A stretch of DNA of 64,000 nt from Verrucomicrobiota bacterium (GCA_963205105.1 CAUJJW010000323.1:1-64000); one strand, 5' to 3'; counted from the stretch's first letter, positions 8,920-18,889 are shown. Notes: a model not told the origin generated them from the letters alone. Numbers and translations are program-made.

Positions 8920-10368
8920 ATGGGTGCTGAAAAGATCGAGAATCCGCTTCTGGTCGGACGCGACATCCTGGTGACGTGCCGCAACAGCTCGGGGGATTCG
9001 GTGCGCGCGGTGCCGGTGCGGATGGAGCGCTGGACCGTGCTGATGGAGATCTACAATCCCCACAGCATCCTTCAGCTGTCGGAAGTCCTCAGCGAGTTCG
9101 AGATCACGGTCGGGGATCGGAAGGTTTACCGGGGACGGGCGACGGTCGCGCGCCTGATCAACACCGGGATCATGCAGTTGTGCGAGGTGACGCTCGTCGA
9201 GGGTTGGCTGGACGTCGACCTGTTCTCGCCGATTGCGCATCCGGAGCGACTTCGGGAGGAGTTCGAGGGGTTCCTTCAGAACTGGCGGCGGCTGCAGTCC
9301 ATCAGTCCCGAGTTCAAGGTGGCGGTGGCTGATTTTGAGACGTTGCTCACCGAGCTCAGGCGTTGGTTGGACCAGGTGGAGCTCGGGGTTCGCTCCGAAT
9401 CGCATGGTTCGACGGACGAAATGGAGCGTCGGGTGCTGATGGCGCTGGAGTCCCGGATTGTGGACGAGGCGAACGAATGGTTTGGCAGATTTGATGATGT
9501 TGCGGACCGGGTGGAGGAGGAACTGCGGCCGGCGCACCGGGCTTACGCGCGGCGTCAGATCCATCCCCTGGTCATGTGTTCGCCCTTCGTGTACCGAACC
9601 TACATGAAGCCCTTGGGGTACGCTGGCGACTACGACATGGTGAACATGATTCTGGGCGAGCCGCACCAGGGGGCGACGTTGTTCGCCAAGCTGGTGAACT
9701 CCCTGTTCTTGCAGAATCCGCCGGCGCAGGCGCATCGGAACCGGATCGAACATCTTCAGAAACGGCTGGTGGAGGAGACGCGACGCCTGGCGGCTCAGGG
9801 CCGGCGGGTGCGTATCTTCAACCTGGGGTGCGGTCCGGCCCGCGAGGTTCAGCTGTTCCTCGCCAACGAGGAGTTGTCGAACCACGCCGACCTGGTGTTG
9901 GCGGATTTCAACCGGGAGACCCTGGATTTCGCGCGCAACACCCTGGAGGAACTGCGGGTGAGGCACCGTCGCTCGACACGGATCGAGTACGTGGAGCGAT
10001 CGGTGCACCAGATGCTGAAGGATTCGCTGAGAGGCTCCGGGGATGCGGGTGGGGCGAAGTATGACTTTGTATACTGCGCCGGCCTGTTCGACTACGTGTC
10101 GGACCGGGTTTGCCGGCGGTTGACGAATTTATTCCATGAAATGACGGGTCCGGAGGGTTTGGTGTTGGTGACCAATGTGGACGCCTCCCGGCCATTCCGG
10201 CACTCCATGGAGTATCTGTTGGAGTGGCACCTGATTTTTCGGGATCGGGCCCAGATGAACTCGCTTATCCCGGACCAGGCGTGTGTGGAGAGCGATGTGC
10301 TCGCGGATCCGCTCCAGGTGAATCTGTACTTGGAGATGCGAAAATCCGGGGCCAGCCGCGATGCGTGA
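8920..10368 (+). CDS. PhcB-like SAM-dependent methyltransferase
   Basis: A 482-residue class I methyltransferase. The C-terminal half has SAM motif I FNLGCGPAREVQ, an acidic strand VLADFN and YDFVYCAGLFDYVSD. The central segment with YRTYMKPLGYAGDYD and AQAHRNRIEHL matches my recollection of PhcB, the Ralstonia enzyme that makes 3-hydroxy fatty acid methyl ester signals. The N-terminal 130 residues look beta-rich and PilZ-like (inference). The start is the ATG at 8920, with GAGGG about 8 bases upstream; the TTG at 8881 has no site. It overlaps the next gene by 8 bases, and the two downstream genes match PhcS/PhcR and PhcQ, which strengthens the assignment. The product is not provable from sequence. 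Confidence 0.75.
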   Translation: MGAEKIENPLLVGRDILVTCRNSSGDSVRAVPVRMERWTVLMEIYNPHSILQLSEVLSEFEITVGDRKVYRGRATVARLINTGIMQLCEVTLVEGWLDVDLFSPIAHPERLREEFEGFLQNWRRLQSISPEFKVAVADFETLLTELRRWLDQVELGVRSESHGSTDEMERRVLMALESRIVDEANEWFGRFDDVADRVEEELRPAHRAYARRQIHPLVMCSPFVYRTYMKPLGYAGDYDMVNMILGEPHQGATLFAKLVNSLFLQNPPAQAHRNRIEHLQKRLVEETRRLAAQGRRVRIFNLGCGPAREVQLFLANEELSNHADLVLADFNRETLDFARNTLEELRVRHRRSTRIEYVERSVHQMLKDSLRGSGDAGGAKYDFVYCAGLFDYVSDRVCRRLTNLFHEMTGPEGLVLVTNVDASRPFRHSMEYLLEWHLIFRDRAQMNSLIPDQACVESDVLADPLQVNLYLEMRKSGASRDA

Positions 10369-13300
10369 TCCGATTCCCAGCGTTGAAAAGGAGTTCGCGT
10401 TGCGCGAACAGGACTTCGGTCTGCACCGGCTGAGGCTGGGGTGTATTCTGGCGGCCGCCCTGACGCCACCCGGCTCGTTGATCGACCTGATGATGTTTGA
10501 CGACAAGGTCAACTCGTCGGTGTCGTTGGGGGCGTTGTTCGGCTTCCGGGTTCTGTGTTCGGCGGGGGTGGTGCCGATTTTCCTGCTGTCCTATCAACCG
10601 TTCGCGGCGAAGTATTTTCGTCTGCTCGGTGTGGCCCTCGCGTTTGCTCCGGCGTTCTGCATGGCCGGGATCATCGCGGTGACCGAGGGCAGCATGTCGG
10701 GTTACTACGTGGGGATGATCCTCGTCCTGCTGGGGGTCGGGGTGGTGATGCAATGGACGCGTCGTCAGACTTCGCTTGCGGCGGGGATGGTGTTGATTCT
10801 CTACCTCATGGCGACGCTGGTGGGGCACGATGTGGCCTGGGCGATCCTCGCCAAACGTCGGGCGCCCGCCCCGATTTTCGACAGTTCCTTTGCAATCAAG
10901 GGAGGGGACCTGAGTGACCCAAGGTATTTCGTGGAGGATCTGAGGGACGGCAGCGATCCGATTTCCCTCTTTCTGCGGGCGCAGATGGACACCAACACCC
11001 TTGGCGCCCTCAGCACTTGGCGCGGGACCAACGCCCCGGACAACGCGCTGGTCTCGGGGCTGTTGCGCGAGGTGAACCGGTTGAGCCATGCGGAGAAGCT
11101 GTGGACGAAGCTGGATCCCAATTCGATGGCCAACATCCTGGGTTGGAAGGGAATGAGCGTCATCAACCGCAAGAATCCCAAGAAAAAGGAGGAAATCCTA
11201 CCTCCTACTCCGCAGCAGCAGGCCGGACTGAACCGGTTGATTTTGGGGGACATCTACCCGAGGTCCATCATGCACAATCCGTACGTGATTGAGGCGGTGC
11301 TGGGCCGGATCTGGCCGACCCTGGGCATGCATTGTTGGTTCCTTCTGCTGACCTCGATCATCATCGTCATCGGCAATCATTTTTCGACGGAACTGCGCTA
11401 CAGCGATTTCGTGGCGCGACATAAGCTCGACTTGAGCCGGCGGGAGGCGGAACTGACCAACGAACGACTGGAAGAAGTCAACCGGCGGTTGCGGGAGCTC
11501 GATCAGCTCAAGGACAACTTCTTTGCGAACGTCAGCCACGAACTTCGAACCCCGCTGACGCTCCTGCTGGGGCCCGTGGAACATCTGCAGCGGCATCCGC
11601 GTGTGGTGGAGGACGATCGTCTGCGCGATTTTGTCACCACGATGCATGACAATGGCATGCGGCTCCTGAAGCTGATCAACGATCTGCTGGACCTCGTCCG
11701 TTTGCAGGCCAAGGCGTTGGTCCTGAAGCCGGCGCCGATCAATGTGTCGACCTACGCGGGAAAGCTGGTGGGTTCGATTCGAGGCTACGCGGAGGACCGC
11801 GGCTTGAAACTGCTCTGCAACGTCCACCCGGACCTGGGGACGGTCGTGTGGGATGAGGCGAAAATCGACAAGGTGTTCCTGAACCTTTTGTTCAACGGCA
11901 TCAAGTTCACCCCGGCAGGCGGCGAGGTCAGCTGGCACGCGTGGAGGGACGGTGAGGAGGCGGTGGTGGAGGTCCGCGACACGGGCGTGGGCATCTCGCT
12001 GGAGAACCAGCGATTCCTGTTTCAACGATTTTGGCAGGCGGACTCGTCATCGCAGCGGAAACATCAGGGGGCGGGCATTGGCCTGGCCTTGGTCAAGGAA
12101 CTGGTGGAGGCCCATGGCGGCTCCGTGACGGTCCGAAGCAAGCTGGGTCAAGGGACGACGGTCATGGTTCGGCTGCCGTTGGTGTCCACCTCGGGGCCCG
12201 CGAAGACCGCGCCGTCGTCGCCACCGGCATCAGCGGCGGATGCGGTGAACGGGAATGGTATCCGGAATGGGAAGGGGCACGGGGCGATCCATGGTCCGGG
12301 CCACGGTGACGGGACGGAGGTGAGGTCGGACACGACGCCGGGCGAACAGGAGGCGGAGGCGGCGCGATTGGAGACCCAGCGGCACCTGGATGAGCTTTAT
12401 CGACGGGCGGAGATGCACGCGAGCATCACTCCTCTTCGCCAGAATCTGCGTCCCTGGGTGCCGGCGGCGGGTCACAAGAACCGTCCCCAGGTGCTGGTGG
12501 TGGACGACGAGCCCGGGATTCGACGATTTCTGAAGGACCAGTTGCAGGAGGACTACCAGGTCCATGAGGCGGTGGATGGTCAGCAGGGGGTGGAGTTGGC
12601 GCGTCAGTACATTCCGGACGCGGTGGTTTGCGACATGATGTTGCCGGAGAAGGACGGCATGGAGGTTTGTCGGGATTTGAGGAACTACCACACGACACGG
12701 CTGATTCCGTTTCTGATGCTGACGGCCCGGGCCGACGACGAGACCAAGCTCACGGCGCTGGCGGCTGGGGCGAGCGATTTCCTGGTGAAACCGTTCCGCA
12801 CCGAGGAACTGAAGCTGCGGATCAAGAACCTGGTGGATGCGCGACGTCTGGAGCGGGAACTGGCTCAGCAAAACAAGAAGCTGCAATCGACGCTGGCGGA
12901 GCTGAAGGAAACCGAGATGCAGCTGGTGCAGTCGGAGAAAATGGGTGCGCTGGGGCGGTTGGTGGCGGGCATCATCCATGAGATCAACAACCCCCTGAAT
13001 TTTGCGCGAACCGGCATTCATGTGCTGGGCACCTACTCCAAGACGCTTCCGGCGGCGGAGCAGCCGGATTTTCTGGAGGTGGTAAAGGATATCAGCGACG
13101 GGATCACGCGGGTGTCGGGGATTGTGGGTGAATTGCGGCAGTTCAGTCACCCGGACAATGACGCGTTGCATGAGGTGGATGTGCCGGCGGCGGCGGCGGC
13201 GGCGCTTCGGTTCATGGCGGCGGAATGGAAGGACGCCCGCGCGGAAGTGGTGAATGAGATACCTCCTGGCTTCCTGGTGCGGGGTAACAAGAACAAGTTG

Positions 13301-13633
13301 GTTCAGGTGTTCATCAACATGTTTCAGAACGCCTTCGATGCGATGCGCAGTCATCCGCCGCAAGGCGACAAGCCGAGGCTGCACCTGAAGGCATGGGAGG
13401 AGGGTGGGGTGCGTCGAATCAGCATTCGGGACAACGGGCCCGGGGTGTCCGACGAGCATGTCGCCCATATTTTTGAGCCCTTTTTCACCACGAAGGATGT
13501 GGGCAAGGGGATGGGGCTTGGACTGAGCATTTGTTTTCGCATTTTGGAGGAGGCGGGGGGACGCATCGTGATCAACACGGAGAAGGGTCGCTATTGCGAG
13601 TTTGTGTTGGAGTTCCCCGCCACAACAGGATGA
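10361..13633 (+). CDS. Fused PhcS-PhcR-like protein: membrane kinase, REC, second kinase
   Basis: A 1090-residue protein with two complete kinase modules. Residues 20-150 hold about five membrane helices, then a roughly 165-residue soluble segment and another helix (about 320-340). Kinase 1 has His393 in NVSHELRTP and GAGIGLALVKE. A Ser/Pro/Gly/His-rich linker follows. The receiver domain has VLVVDDEPG, Asp758 in VCDMMLPEKDG and the LVKPF lysine. A coiled coil leads to kinase 2, with His873 in GIIHEINNPLNF and GMGLGLSICF. In Ralstonia, PhcS is a membrane kinase and PhcR a receiver followed by a kinase, encoded next to each other. Here the same order is in one frame. Neighbours are PhcB-like and PhcQ-like genes. 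Confidence 0.78.
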   Translation: MRDPIPSVEKEFALREQDFGLHRLRLGCILAAALTPPGSLIDLMMFDDKVNSSVSLGALFGFRVLCSAGVVPIFLLSYQPFAAKYFRLLGVALAFAPAFCMAGIIAVTEGSMSGYYVGMILVLLGVGVVMQWTRRQTSLAAGMVLILYLMATLVGHDVAWAILAKRRAPAPIFDSSFAIKGGDLSDPRYFVEDLRDGSDPISLFLRAQMDTNTLGALSTWRGTNAPDNALVSGLLREVNRLSHAEKLWTKLDPNSMANILGWKGMSVINRKNPKKKEEILPPTPQQQAGLNRLILGDIYPRSIMHNPYVIEAVLGRIWPTLGMHCWFLLLTSIIIVIGNHFSTELRYSDFVARHKLDLSRREAELTNERLEEVNRRLRELDQLKDNFFANVSHELRTPLTLLLGPVEHLQRHPRVVEDDRLRDFVTTMHDNGMRLLKLINDLLDLVRLQAKALVLKPAPINVSTYAGKLVGSIRGYAEDRGLKLLCNVHPDLGTVVWDEAKIDKVFLNLLFNGIKFTPAGGEVSWHAWRDGEEAVVEVRDTGVGISLENQRFLFQRFWQADSSSQRKHQGAGIGLALVKELVEAHGGSVTVRSKLGQGTTVMVRLPLVSTSGPAKTAPSSPPASAADAVNGNGIRNGKGHGAIHGPGHGDGTEVRSDTTPGEQEAEAARLETQRHLDELYRRAEMHASITPLRQNLRPWVPAAGHKNRPQVLVVDDEPGIRRFLKDQLQEDYQVHEAVDGQQGVELARQYIPDAVVCDMMLPEKDGMEVCRDLRNYHTTRLIPFLMLTARADDETKLTALAAGASDFLVKPFRTEELKLRIKNLVDARRLERELAQQNKKLQSTLAELKETEMQLVQSEKMGALGRLVAGIIHEINNPLNFARTGIHVLGTYSKTLPAAEQPDFLEVVKDISDGITRVSGIVGELRQFSHPDNDALHEVDVPAAAAAALRFMAAEWKDARAEVVNEIPPGFLVRGNKNKLVQVFINMFQNAFDAMRSHPPQGDKPRLHLKAWEEGGVRRISIRDNGPGVSDEHVAHIFEPFFTTKDVGKGMGLGLSICFRILEEAGGRIVINTEKGRYCEFVLEFPATTG

Positions 13634-13691
13634 CAGTGTCGCGTCCGTTTCAATGGCAACCACGGAGAGTTTAGGCCGGGGCATCAATTCT

Positions 13692-14945
13692 ATGTACGAC
13701 TACAAAAGGTTTGTCGTTCTCTACGTCGACGACGAGGAGATGTCGTTGAAGTATTTTACCCGCGCGTTTTCGGGCACTTTCAGGGTCCTGACCGCGCCGA
13801 ATGCCACCGCCGGATTCCGTCTGCTGGACGATCATCAGGACGAGATCGCTGTGGTGATGACCGACCAGCGGATGCCCGGCGAGCAGGGGGTGCAGTTCCT
13901 CGAGCGGGCACGGCGCCTGCGACCCCAGATCATCCGCATCCTGGCGACGGCCTTTGCGGATCTGGATGCGGCCATCGGGGCGGTGAACACCGGTGCGATC
14001 TACAAATACGTCACCAAGCCCTGGGATCCCCAGGACCTGGAAATGACGCTCAAGCGCAGCATCGAATTCTTTTCCGTCCAGGTGGAACGCGACCGGCTGT
14101 TGCGCGAAAAGCTTTCCGTCATTCATCGGCTGGTGATCACCGACCGCGTGCTCAGCATGGGCATCGTTGCCGCCGGATTGAGCCGGCAGGTCCGCAATGC
14201 CGTCGATGCCGTGGGCACCTTTCTCGAACTGGCTCCCGCGGTTTCGCGAACCGAGGGCGTCGACCTGGAACGGCTGCGCGACAAGGATTTCTGGACCGCC
14301 ATGAACCGGCGGGTGCACGAGCGTCTCAAGTTCGTGATGACGGTGCTGGACGATCTGGCGACGGAACCAACCTCGAAGTTTGCCTTCGACAAGGAGATCC
14401 GTGTGCACGAGGCGATCGATGAGGCGATTCAACCCCTCGCTGCGGAACTGGCGGCAAAACGGATCGAGGTGGCGAATCTGGTGCCGCCGACACTCTCCCC
14501 GCTGCTGGTGGATGCCCGACGCTTCAAGAAGCTGTTCGTCCTGTTGCTGCGCCACGAACTGAGCACGCTGAAGGAGGATTCGGTGGTGCGGTTCGAGGCT
14601 GCGGAACGTCCCGCCGAGGGCGGCCGGGCGGAGGAGGTCAGCATTTTCGTCAACGACAACGGTGCCGGACTGTCTGCGAAATCGGTGCTGGGCCTGTTCG
14701 ATCCGCTGCTGTCGGGCGAGGATGTGGGCAGCGAGTCGGAGATGTTCCTGATGACGGTTTACTTTATCGTCTACCATCATGGCGGGCGGGTTCAGGTGGG
14801 GCATCGTCCCGGTCGGGGGCTTGCCCTGACCATCCATCTGCCATTGAGGCCGCAGCCGAGCGATCCGGTGGACGAATCCCAGGAATTTCTGGTTCGGGCG
14901 ATGACCAACGAGCGGTTGTGGGATCGGTTGATGGCCGGGAATTGA
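13692..14945 (+). CDS. PhcQ-like response regulator with degenerate kinase module
   Basis: A 417-residue protein. The receiver (about residues 1-120) has VLYVDDEE, Asp58 in MTDQRMPG and the YVTKPW lysine. The C-terminal half resembles a kinase: an H-box-like helix VAAGLSRQVRNAV and an ATPase-like NDNGAGLS with a diverged G2 region. The position that usually carries the phosphoacceptor histidine reads Arg-Gln. MYDYKRF... followed by VLYVDDEE is close to how I remember PhcQ beginning, so I place the start at 13692, although the frame is open to 13602 and no strong ribosome-binding site is visible. It is the last gene of the phc-like locus. Confidence 0.72.
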   Translation: MYDYKRFVVLYVDDEEMSLKYFTRAFSGTFRVLTAPNATAGFRLLDDHQDEIAVVMTDQRMPGEQGVQFLERARRLRPQIIRILATAFADLDAAIGAVNTGAIYKYVTKPWDPQDLEMTLKRSIEFFSVQVERDRLLREKLSVIHRLVITDRVLSMGIVAAGLSRQVRNAVDAVGTFLELAPAVSRTEGVDLERLRDKDFWTAMNRRVHERLKFVMTVLDDLATEPTSKFAFDKEIRVHEAIDEAIQPLAAELAAKRIEVANLVPPTLSPLLVDARRFKKLFVLLLRHELSTLKEDSVVRFEAAERPAEGGRAEEVSIFVNDNGAGLSAKSVLGLFDPLLSGEDVGSESEMFLMTVYFIVYHHGGRVQVGHRPGRGLALTIHLPLRPQPSDPVDESQEFLVRAMTNERLWDRLMAGN

Positions 14946-15016
14946 ACCTGGCTGGCCGTCCTGTTCCCTCCTTCCCATCGTTCGAATGGTCAGGACTGGA
15001 GCGTGTAGCAAGGAAA

Positions 15017-15042
15017 GGGCCGCCTCTTGGAGGAGGCGGCCC
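15017..15042 (-). terminator. Hairpin terminator between convergent genes
   Basis: A perfect 10-base-pair stem (GGGCCGCCTC / GAGGCGGCCC) with a 6-base loop. Read on the minus strand it is followed by TTTCCTT, so it best fits termination of the minus-strand gene that ends at 15091. It could also help stop plus-strand transcription from the phc-like locus that ends at 14945, although no T run follows on that strand. Confidence 0.7.
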
Positions 15043-15090
15043 AGGCTAAGGGAGTGACCGGAGGCGTTGCTGCTTTGGCAGCACTGCGGG

Positions 15091-16449
15091 TCAGCGAATG
15101 GAGCGCACTTCGATCTGCCGGTATTCAACAGGATCGGCATGACCGGCGAGGCCGAAGTACCCGGATTTGCGGTCTTTGCCGGGGTGCGGCGAGTTCGCCA
15201 TGATGTCCTTCACCTCCGACAGGTCGGCGTTGAGAATCTGGGTGCCGTTGAGTTCCACCTCAATGCGGGAGCCGGTGACGGTGACGCGCTGGTAGTTCCA
15301 CTCACCGGGAGGGCGTTGGAAACCACGATGAGCGGCGGCCATGCCGTAGGCGGAACCATGCGCCTGGCGCGGGTCGATTTTGCTGCCCGTGGCTTTCTCG
15401 TAGTTGTCGTCCAACACTTGGAGTTCGCACATGCCGACATACGCGGTATCGCCGGTGCCGGGATAGCGGATGGCGAGGCCGTTGTTGCCACCGGGCGGAA
15501 GCTTGAATTCCAGCAGGGCGGTGAAGTCGGCGAATTCCTGGGCCTTGTAGAAGATCGTCCCGCCCTTGCCAGGCTTGCAGCGGAGCGCGCCGTCCGCGAT
15601 GTCGTACTCGGCAACAGGTCCTTCCCAGCCCTTCAGGCCGGTGGCGGCGCTGAAGATGGGGTAGTAGCCCTCAGCCCGATCCTTGGCGCGGAGGATGGCG
15701 TTGGCTTCGCTGCCGGAGATCTCGCGGACGAAGAGATTGCGCCAACGGATTTCACCGCCGTGGGTCTGGAGTTGGATGGGGCCGGCCTTCGGTACGGGAG
15801 CCTTGCGGTTGAAGTAGTTCTCCATGCGGGCGTGATCGACGACGACCTTGTCGTTCAGTTCGACGGTGACCCGTTCTCCGACCATGAGGACACGGAACTT
15901 GTTCCATTCGCCGAACGGTTTGTCGGCGTGGGTGAGCGGGTTCTTTCCGGGATTTCCTTTGGAATTGTTCCAGAGCCCGCCGGAGCCGAGTTCAGCGCCG
16001 AGATCGCCGCCCCACTTTTTTCCAGCTTCGGTGGTGTCCCAGATCTGCACCTGGGGAATGGCCCGCAGGTAGACCCCGGAATCGGCGCCCGCCACGGTCT
16101 TGTATTCCAGGACCATTTCGAAGTCCGCGTAGTCCTTGTCGGTGGTGAGGTAAAGGCCGTGGCCATCGTTGACGAGCTCGTCGCCCTCCACGCTCCAGTG
16201 CTTCCGGATATCCTCCAGGCTGGCGGTCTTCTTGCGGGCAAATTCCTCTGGGCTGAGCGCCTTCCACTTGGCGGGGTCCTCGGTTTCGAGTCCCCACCAT
16301 CCGGTGAGATCGCGCCCGTTGAAGAGCGGGGTGAAGCCGGGAGGCGGAGCGGCGGCGAACGCGGTGCTGGTGCTGATCACGGCGGCACCGGCGAGGGCCA
16401 GGAGCCGCAGACTCAGGAAGGATGCGAGGTTGGGATTGGACTTCTTCAT
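15091..16449 (-). CDS. Secreted DUF1080 protein, two tandem domains
   Basis: About 452 residues. The start at 16449 gives MKKSNPN followed by a hydrophobic segment and STAFAAAPPP, a plausible Sec signal peptide. Two lamin-G/GH16-like DUF1080 (3-keto-disaccharide hydrolase family) domains follow. The first begins GFTPLFNGRDLTGW with FEMVLEYKT and DSGVYLRAIPQVQIWD. The second begins near SAATGLKGWEG with GNNGLAIRYPGTGD and CELQVLDD. Single-domain members are common in Verrucomicrobiota and Planctomycetota and act on sugars or glycans. The upstream frame is open to 16551 but would bury the signal peptide. Confidence 0.85.
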   Translation of the reverse strand: MKKSNPNLASFLSLRLLALAGAAVISTSTAFAAAPPPGFTPLFNGRDLTGWWGLETEDPAKWKALSPEEFARKKTASLEDIRKHWSVEGDELVNDGHGLYLTTDKDYADFEMVLEYKTVAGADSGVYLRAIPQVQIWDTTEAGKKWGGDLGAELGSGGLWNNSKGNPGKNPLTHADKPFGEWNKFRVLMVGERVTVELNDKVVVDHARMENYFNRKAPVPKAGPIQLQTHGGEIRWRNLFVREISGSEANAILRAKDRAEGYYPIFSAATGLKGWEGPVAEYDIADGALRCKPGKGGTIFYKAQEFADFTALLEFKLPPGGNNGLAIRYPGTGDTAYVGMCELQVLDDNYEKATGSKIDPRQAHGSAYGMAAAHRGFQRPPGEWNYQRVTVTGSRIEVELNGTQILNADLSEVKDIMANSPHPGKDRKSGYFGLAGHADPVEYRQIEVRSIR

Positions 16450-16547
16450 GCTGGGATCGTGGGCGGCCATCATCCGGAAACGCAGCGGAGCCGCGAGCGA
16501 AAAGGTGGTGTTCGAACGTGGGATGTCGGCCCGAATGGCAACGCCTT

Positions 16548-18044
16548 TCAAGCAACTGCGTACGATGGGATGTCTTCGACTTCCGGGGCCAGGTCGGCGG
16601 AGGCGAGGAGCGGTTCGTCCGGATTGCGGTAGTCGATTTCGGCGAGGTCGGTGTAGGTCCTGAAAACGTCCGTGTTGTGGATCAGGCCCCGGAAACGGTC
16701 GGCTCCCGGACCGATGGCGACGATGGGGACGTAGTCCGAGGTGTGGGTGGTTCCGGTGAACCCGATGCCGAGGTGGTTGGCCAGGATCTGGCCGAGGGCG
16801 GCGACATCCGAGTTCATCTGTTCGAACAGGGCGGAGCCCTTGGCATTCACGAAGGGCAGCAGGAGGGCGATCTTCGCGGGGTCGGCACGATAGCCGGTGT
16901 GATGGGCGAGCAGGGCGATGGCTTCCGCCTCGGTGCGCACGGTTTTCATCGACTTCAGAATCTCCGGGAAGGAAGCCCGGACCCCGGCGAGATTGCGGAA
17001 GCGCTGGGAACTGTCGCGGTAGGACGTTCCCATGCCGTTGAGGCCGAGGTTGGCATTGCCGTGGTCGGTGGTGACCACCACCAGCGTCTCGGGATGGCGG
17101 CGCTGGAATTTCAGGACGATGGCCAGCGCCTCGTCCAGGGTGAGCAGGTCGCGCAAGGCGGCGGCTGCGTCGTTGTTGTGGCAGGCATGGTCGACGCGTC
17201 CACCTTCGATCTGGAGGAGGAATCGCTCATGACGCCCCAGATGGGCGAGGGCCCGTTCCACCATCTCCGGCAGGGTGGGAACGGTGGCTTGCAGGGATTG
17301 ACTGGTGGCGACGTCAATCGAGTAGGGCAGATGCCCCTCGGAGAAGGTGCCCAGCCAGGGACGGTCGGTGGGTGCGTTGCGCAGCTCGTCGCGGGACTTG
17401 GCGACGAAGTAGCCGGCTGCGGTGAACTCCGCCCAGAGATCCCGTTTGTCCTTCCGTTTGGCGGGGTCGAAGTGGTTTTTGGCACCACCCAGCATGACTT
17501 CGACGCCGCGGGTGAGGTATTGGGCGGCGATATCCTCCCCGGAGTTGCGGTCCTTCACCGCCACAGTGAATCCGGCGGGTGTGGCGTGGGTGATTTCGGT
17601 GGTGGTGACCAGTCCGCGTTTCCAGCCGGCTTGACCGAACAACGGATGGAGCGGGAGGAGCGGTTTTCCTTTGGACGAAGTGTTGAGAGTGCCGTTGCGG
17701 ACCCGGGTGCCGGAGCCCCAGCTCGAGGACGCGGCAGCGGAGTCGGTGACGAGCGAGTCCAGGGAGCGCATGTCCATCAGTGCGGTCCGGGCTTCCGGCT
17801 GGTTGACCAGGTCGATCCAGGCCAGCCCATGCCCACGTTCCAGTCGGCTCAACTGATCGGCGCAACTGAGGGTGCCGAGGCTCATGCCATCGGCGACCAC
17901 GTGGATGATGCGATGGGGAGAACCCTCCCGGAGGCGGGCATTCCGGGAGGAAGAACGGGCGGCGAGAGCGGATGGCGTGGTGGCGAGGGTGCCGAGCGAC
18001 GCGGCGACGCCGGAAGCGCGAAAGAAGGAGCGTCGGTTGATCAT
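16548..18044 (-). CDS. Tat-exported alkaline phosphatase (PhoA family)
   Basis: About 498 residues. The N-terminus MINRRSFFRASG is a twin-arginine signal and the mature protein should be periplasmic. The metal-binding VVADGMS strand, the nucleophile serine in VTDSAAAS, the TTDHGN histidine region and HTSDYVPI in the last third match PhoA-type phosphatases, which release phosphate from monoesters. The frame is open four codons further to a GTG, but the ATG at 18044 places the twin arginine nearer the N-terminus. The DUF1080 gene lies 98 bases downstream on the same strand. No pho-box-like repeat was recognised upstream. Confidence 0.88.
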   Translation of the reverse strand: MINRRSFFRASGVAASLGTLATTPSALAARSSSRNARLREGSPHRIIHVVADGMSLGTLSCADQLSRLERGHGLAWIDLVNQPEARTALMDMRSLDSLVTDSAAASSSWGSGTRVRNGTLNTSSKGKPLLPLHPLFGQAGWKRGLVTTTEITHATPAGFTVAVKDRNSGEDIAAQYLTRGVEVMLGGAKNHFDPAKRKDKRDLWAEFTAAGYFVAKSRDELRNAPTDRPWLGTFSEGHLPYSIDVATSQSLQATVPTLPEMVERALAHLGRHERFLLQIEGGRVDHACHNNDAAAALRDLLTLDEALAIVLKFQRRHPETLVVVTTDHGNANLGLNGMGTSYRDSSQRFRNLAGVRASFPEILKSMKTVRTEAEAIALLAHHTGYRADPAKIALLLPFVNAKGSALFEQMNSDVAALGQILANHLGIGFTGTTHTSDYVPIVAIGPGADRFRGLIHNTDVFRTYTDLAEIDYRNPDEPLLASADLAPEVEDIPSYAVA

Positions 18045-18123
18045 GGGTTCGTTCACAATGGGTGATGGGGCGATGAGGGCAAGGGCCTTGTTCCCGGTCG
18101 TCGAGGTCCGGGATTGGGGGGCT

Positions 18124-18741
18124 TCAGAACCAGTTGAAGTTGAAACTGATGCTGACTCGTTCGGAAGAGGTGCGGTTGGCGGCGACCTCGTGACGGAGCC
18201 AGCTTTCGAAAAGAGTCAGGCGGCCTGCTTCGGCCGGGTAGGAGACGAAGGTCCGGTTTTCGGGGCGCGGGTCGGGTCGCCGGGGCGGGGCTGCCATGAA
18301 GGAAGCGAGCCGCGGGTCTTCGAACTTGAGGCTGGAACAGCCGCGTGGGGTTTTGACGTAGTAGGTGCCGCTGATGGTGGACAGCGGATGGAGGTGGAGA
18401 CTATGGGCGGCCAAAGGGGGCATGATGTTGATCCAGCAGTCGGTCATGACCAGTGACCGGCCGTCCAAATCGAAGTCGAGGCTCTTGGCGAACCGGCCGA
18501 CGTGTCGGGCGATGAGACGTTCCAGTTCCATGAACGTCGACGACATCTTGTGAAGCCGGCACAAGGAAGCGTAGGAAGTGAAGCCACCGGGATAATTCTT
18601 CGCGGACCAGCGGCGTCCAGCGTCGTCATGATCGCGGAACTGATAGCATTCACGCAGGAGTTCTGTGTTGAACTTGCGCACTCCCCGTGCTCCGAGGGGA
18701 GCCGAGTAGATGAGTGTGGGGAACCAGGCGCGCGTGCTCAT
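18124..18741 (-). CDS. TIGR02466-type 2OG-Fe(II) oxygenase-like protein
   Basis: A 205-residue protein of the kind annotated as putative 2-oxoglutarate-Fe(II) oxygenase. It has HLHPLSTISGTYYVKTPRG, which would supply the first iron ligands, a later histidine in ESWLRHEV, and an arginine in ERVSISFNF that would bind 2-oxoglutarate. FPTLIYSAPL at the N-terminus is also typical. The substrate is unknown. It precedes the alkaline phosphatase gene on the same strand with an 79-base gap. Confidence 0.8.
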   Translation of the reverse strand: MSTRAWFPTLIYSAPLGARGVRKFNTELLRECYQFRDHDDAGRRWSAKNYPGGFTSYASLCRLHKMSSTFMELERLIARHVGRFAKSLDFDLDGRSLVMTDCWINIMPPLAAHSLHLHPLSTISGTYYVKTPRGCSSLKFEDPRLASFMAAPPRRPDPRPENRTFVSYPAEAGRLTLFESWLRHEVAANRTSSERVSISFNFNWF

Positions 18742-18889
18742 GAGTCGAGACTAGAAGAATTTGCAGGTGGGCGGCAACCGGCCCATGGCGAAGCGTGACT
18801 GTTATCGCCCTGCGCTTGGGTGGTGAATTTTGGGTTTCCTCGGTTTTCTCTGTTGTGATGGGCCGAAGCGGGATTCAAGGTTGCGAGCA

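Noticed and set aside
12230-13687. A 485-codon minus-strand open frame
   Set aside because: Antisense to the receiver and second kinase of the PhcSR-like protein; composition rich in Arg, His and Leu, no motifs.
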